From: Blautia sp. AF19-10LB
GTDB lineage: Bacteria > Bacillota > Clostridia > Lachnospirales > Lachnospiraceae
Length of the DNA stretch: 64,000 nucleotides
Reading direction: 5' to 3'
NCBI RefSeq assembly: GCF_003461245.1
Contig: NZ_QTWS01000001.1
Coordinates: 265,496 to 329,495 of the forward strand
In this document: positions 61,112 to 64,000 of the stretch, piece after piece
How positions within the stretch are numbered: the stretch's first letter is position 1
Layout of the letters: each line of letters begins with the position of its first letter
Position numbers and translations under genes: made by a program
Notes under the pieces: model-generated
The model's input: only the letters and a program-made list of their open reading frames with translations
Database searches by the model: none
What the model was told of the DNA's origin: nothing

Positions 61112-63751
61112 ATGAAGAAATACGGAGTAAACGAACTTCGTCAGATGTTCCTTGATTTCATGGAGAGCAAAGGACATCTCGCAATGAAAAGCTTCTCCCT
61201 GGTACCTCAGGGAGACAAGAGCCTCCTGCTGATCAACGCAGGTATGGCTCCACTGAAACCATATTTCACAGGTGCAGAGAAACCGCCGAGAACAAGAGTC
61301 ACCACATGTCAGAAATGTATCCGTACAGGTGATATCGAAAACGTTGGTAAGACAGCACGTCACGGTACCTTCTTTGAGATGCTTGGTAACTTCTCTTTTG
61401 GAGATTACTTCAAGAGAGAAGCGATCCACTGGTCCTGGGAATTCCTGACAGAAGTCGTTGGCCTGGATGCAAACAGACTGTACCCGTCAGTATATCTGGA
61501 GGATGATGAAGCATTCGACATCTGGAATAAAGAAATCGGAATTCCGGCAGACAGAATCTTCCGTTTCGGTAAGGAAGATAACTTCTGGGAGCATGGCGCA
61601 GGTCCTTGCGGTCCATGTTCTGAGATCTACTATGACCGTGGAGAGAAATATGGCTGCGGAAAACCTGGCTGTACTGTAGGCTGCGACTGCGACCGTTACA
61701 TGGAAGTATGGAACAACGTATTCACTCAGTTTGAGAACGATGGAAACGGAAACTATACAACCTTGAAACAGAAGAACATCGATACAGGTATGGGCCTTGA
61801 GCGTCTGGCAGTTGTTGTTCAGGATGTTGATTCTATCTTTGATGTGGATACCATCTGTGCACTTCGTAACCTGGTATGCGAGATTGCAGGCAAGGAATAT
61901 GAGAAGAACTATCAGGATGACGTATCCATCCGTCTGATCACAGACCATATCCGTTCTGCAACATTTATGATCTCCGATGGTATCATGCCGACCAACGAAG
62001 GACGTGGATATGTACTTCGTCGTCTGATCCGTCGTGCAGCACGTCATGGACGTCTTCTGGGAATCAAGGGAACTTTCCTTGCAAAACTCAGTGCAGAAGT
62101 GATCGACGGATCCAAAGCAGGATATCCGGAATTGGAAGAAAAGAAAGAGTTTATCTTCAAAGTCCTGACAAACGAAGAGAACCAGTTCAACAAGACCATC
62201 GACCAGGGTCTCCGCATCCTTGCAGACATGGAAGAAGAGATGAAAGCAGCCGGAGTAAAAACCCTTTCAGGAGAAAATGCATTCAAACTGTACGATACTT
62301 ACGGATTCCCGCTTGACCTCACCAAAGAGATCCTTGAGGAAAAGGGTTACGGAATCGACGAAGACGGCTTCCAGAAAGCAATGGAAGCGCAGAGAGTCAA
62401 AGCACGTACTGCACGTGAAGTGACCAACTACATGGGAGCTGACGCTACCGTATATGATGAGATCGATGTCAATGTAACGACAGAGTTCGAAGGATACGAT
62501 CACCTCACATATGATTCCGAGATCACAGTTCTCACAACAGAAAAAGAAATCGTAACTTCTCTGATGGAAGGTCAGAAAGGTACTGTATTTGTAAGAGAAA
62601 CACCATTCTACGCTACCATGGGTGGACAGGAAGGTGATACTGGTGTGATCGAGACTGCAAATGGTAAATTTGTAGTAGAAGATACCATCAAACTTCGTGG
62701 CGGTAAATTTGGCCATGTCGGACATATGGAATCTGGAATGCTTTCCACAGGAGAGACAGTAGCTCTTAAAGTTAATGAGCAGGCCCGCCGTGATACGGAG
62801 AAGAACCACAGTGCAACACATCTTCTTCAGAAAGCACTCAAGACTGTCCTTGGTTCTCACATAGAACAGAAAGGTTCCCTGGTAACTCCGGACAGACTTC
62901 GTTTTGACTTTGCACACTTCCAGGCAATGACACCGGAAGAGATCGCAGAGACAGAAGCTCTCGTAAACAAAGAGATCCAGGCAGCTCTTCCTGTAGAGAC
63001 AAATGTCATGGACATCGAAGAAGCCAAGAAATCCGGCGCAATGGCTCTGTTCGGCGAGAAATACAACCAGAAGGTACGTGTCGTATCCATGGGCGACTTC
63101 TCCAAAGAACTCTGTGGTGGTACACACGTTAAGAACACAAGCTCCATCATGCTCTTCAAGATCGTATCCGAGGCTGGTATCGCAGCAGGTGTACGTCGTA
63201 TCGAGGCACTGACAGGAAACGGTGTTATTGAATATTATAAGAAACAGGAAGCTATGCTCCACGAGGCTGCCAAAGCACTCAAGGCACAGCCGGCAGAAGT
63301 TGCTGAGAAGATCACACATCTCCAGGCAGAGGTCAAATCTCTCCAGAGCGAGAACGAATCCCTCAAGAGCAAACTGGCTCAGGGATCTCTTGGTGATATC
63401 ATGAACCAGATCGTAGATGTCAAGGGTGTGAAACTCCTTGCAGCTAAGGTTGAGGGCGTTGACATGAACGGACTCCGTGATCTGGGTGATCAGCTCAAAG
63501 AGAAGATCGGAGAGGGCGTTGTTGTCCTTGCAGCTGTAAACGGCGGCAAAGTAAATCTCCTTGCCATGGCTACAGATGCAGCTCAGAAAGCAGGAGCACA
63601 TGCAGGAAACCTCATCAAAGGTGTCGCAGCGATCGTAGGCGGTGGCGGCGGCGGTCGTCCGAACATGGCTCAGGCCGGCGGAAAGAATCCGGAAAAAGCG
63701 GACGAAGCAGTTAAAGCAGCAGCAGGAATCCTGGAACAGCAGATCCACTAA
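61112..63751 (+). CDS. alaS: Alanyl-tRNA synthetase
   Basis: 879 residues, class II. N-terminal catalytic domain (starts KKYGVNELRQMFLDFMESKGH, with motif 2/3 stretches such as TCQKCIRTGDIENVG and GTFFEMLGNFSFGDYF), editing domain with zinc ligands HSATHLLQKAL (HxxxH at 575-579 approx.) and CGGTHVKNTS, coiled-coil and DHHA1 C-terminal domain ending GGGGGGRPNMAQAGGK. AGGAGG before ATG 61112. Confidence 0.96.
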   Translation: MKKYGVNELRQMFLDFMESKGHLAMKSFSLVPQGDKSLLLINAGMAPLKPYFTGAEKPPRTRVTTCQKCIRTGDIENVGKTARHGTFFEMLGNFSFGDYFKREAIHWSWEFLTEVVGLDANRLYPSVYLEDDEAFDIWNKEIGIPADRIFRFGKEDNFWEHGAGPCGPCSEIYYDRGEKYGCGKPGCTVGCDCDRYMEVWNNVFTQFENDGNGNYTTLKQKNIDTGMGLERLAVVVQDVDSIFDVDTICALRNLVCEIAGKEYEKNYQDDVSIRLITDHIRSATFMISDGIMPTNEGRGYVLRRLIRRAARHGRLLGIKGTFLAKLSAEVIDGSKAGYPELEEKKEFIFKVLTNEENQFNKTIDQGLRILADMEEEMKAAGVKTLSGENAFKLYDTYGFPLDLTKEILEEKGYGIDEDGFQKAMEAQRVKARTAREVTNYMGADATVYDEIDVNVTTEFEGYDHLTYDSEITVLTTEKEIVTSLMEGQKGTVFVRETPFYATMGGQEGDTGVIETANGKFVVEDTIKLRGGKFGHVGHMESGMLSTGETVALKVNEQARRDTEKNHSATHLLQKALKTVLGSHIEQKGSLVTPDRLRFDFAHFQAMTPEEIAETEALVNKEIQAALPVETNVMDIEEAKKSGAMALFGEKYNQKVRVVSMGDFSKELCGGTHVKNTSSIMLFKIVSEAGIAAGVRRIEALTGNGVIEYYKKQEAMLHEAAKALKAQPAEVAEKITHLQAEVKSLQSENESLKSKLAQGSLGDIMNQIVDVKGVKLLAAKVEGVDMNGLRDLGDQLKEKIGEGVVVLAAVNGGKVNLLAMATDAAQKAGAHAGNLIKGVAAIVGGGGGGRPNMAQAGGKNPEKADEAVKAAAGILEQQIH

Positions 63752-63803
63752 AAAGTGCATTTTTTGTCAAAAATAATTTTTTTCTAAATTTAGCCAAAAG
63801 ATG

Positions 63804-63833
63804 TTGACGAATGTTATCACTATGTTATATAAT
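63804..63833 (+). promoter_or_regulatory. Promoter of rpsU
   Basis: -35 TTGACG (63804-63809), 18-base spacer, -10 TATAAT (63828-63833). Confidence 0.75.
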
Positions 63834-63911
63834 AACAGTCGTGCAAGAAAAATACCCAGACAGTTGTATTTTAGCACAATCTACAACTGGAGGGAGGTTA
63901 GGTGTGAGTCT

Positions 63912-64000
63912 ATGTCAAACGTTATCGTAAAAGAAAACGAGACTTTAGATAGCGCTCTTCGCAGATTCAAGAGAAGCTGTGCAAAAGCAGGTATCCAGCA
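63912..64000 (+). CDS. rpsU: 30S ribosomal protein S21, 3' partial
   Basis: The first 29 codons, [21 protein letters not shown] onward, are an S21 N-terminus; the gene runs off the right edge. GGAGGGAGG lies 14 bases upstream, a little far, but an in-frame alternative start was not found. Own promoter upstream. Confidence 0.93.
   Translation, partial: MSNVIVKENETLDSALRRFKRSCAKAGIQ

Noticed and set aside
62267..63760. 497-residue antisense frame in alaS
   Set aside because: Opposite the alaS gene, Cys/Ser/Phe-rich shadow, no start signal.

Overview
The window reads as a chromosomal segment of a low-to-moderate GC anaerobic Firmicute, most likely Lachnospiraceae (Clostridium cluster XIVa, Blautia/Dorea/Ruminococcus-like). 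Grounds: the rimP-nusA-ylxR-ylxQ-infB-rbfA-nrnA-truB-ribF-rpsO-pnp order, a T-box in front of tyrS, an anaerobic NrdG activase, DUF1292 and NFACT/RqcH proteins, RemA-gmk-rpoZ, and a Cys/Gly/Asn-rich protein of the kind seen in gut Lachnospiraceae. Genus is inference. No rRNA, tRNA, CRISPR array, integrase or transposase was seen.

Layout. 1-4130: topoisomerase IV pair (parE cut by the left edge, parC). 4150-16560: the translation/transcription superoperon from rimP to pnp, then nrdG and dut. 16577-22429: DUF1292 gene (minus strand), then exonuclease III with a GH13-like protein that has lost catalytic residues and a DUF5662 protein, then a GntR/YtrA-type repressor with an ABC exporter. 22430-35600: a distinctly AT-richer accessory island with Xre + ImmA/IrrE metallopeptidase + PIN-like protein; a type I restriction-modification operon led by a half-size HsdS-like gene; DUF2971 and AbiH-like genes; a DUF3990/DUF3791 toxin-antitoxin-like pair; a structured intergenic region; and a Fic protein. 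A 29-bp direct repeat (28/29 identical) brackets the DUF3990-DUF3791-Fic part.

35731-51633: DUF362 protein, cytidylate-kinase-like protein, a MacA-like adaptor and MacB-like permease with no ATPase gene beside them, a SleB-type wall hydrolase, threonine synthase, an MBOAT acyltransferase with an SGNH partner and a two-component system, RqcH, and a YitT membrane protein. 51750-57219: yicC-remA-gmk-rpoZ-rimO-pgsA-cinA. 57233-64000: two minus-strand unknowns, a 47-residue gene, the Cys-rich protein, a CpsB-like phosphatase, T-box-tyrS, alaS and the start of rpsU.

How it fits together: the flanks are vertically inherited housekeeping clusters with overlapping genes and good sigma-A promoters. 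The island concentrates restriction, abortive-infection-like and toxin-antitoxin-like genes and is the main place to look for uncharacterised biology. Most novel candidates: the Xre-ImmA-PIN trio with its own operator; the half-S gene with paired operators before hsdM; the repeat-bracketed DUF3990/DUF3791/Fic cassette with its structured RNA-like spacer; the degenerate GH13 protein; and a palindromic dispersed repeat seen at 9489-9599 and 37472-37498.
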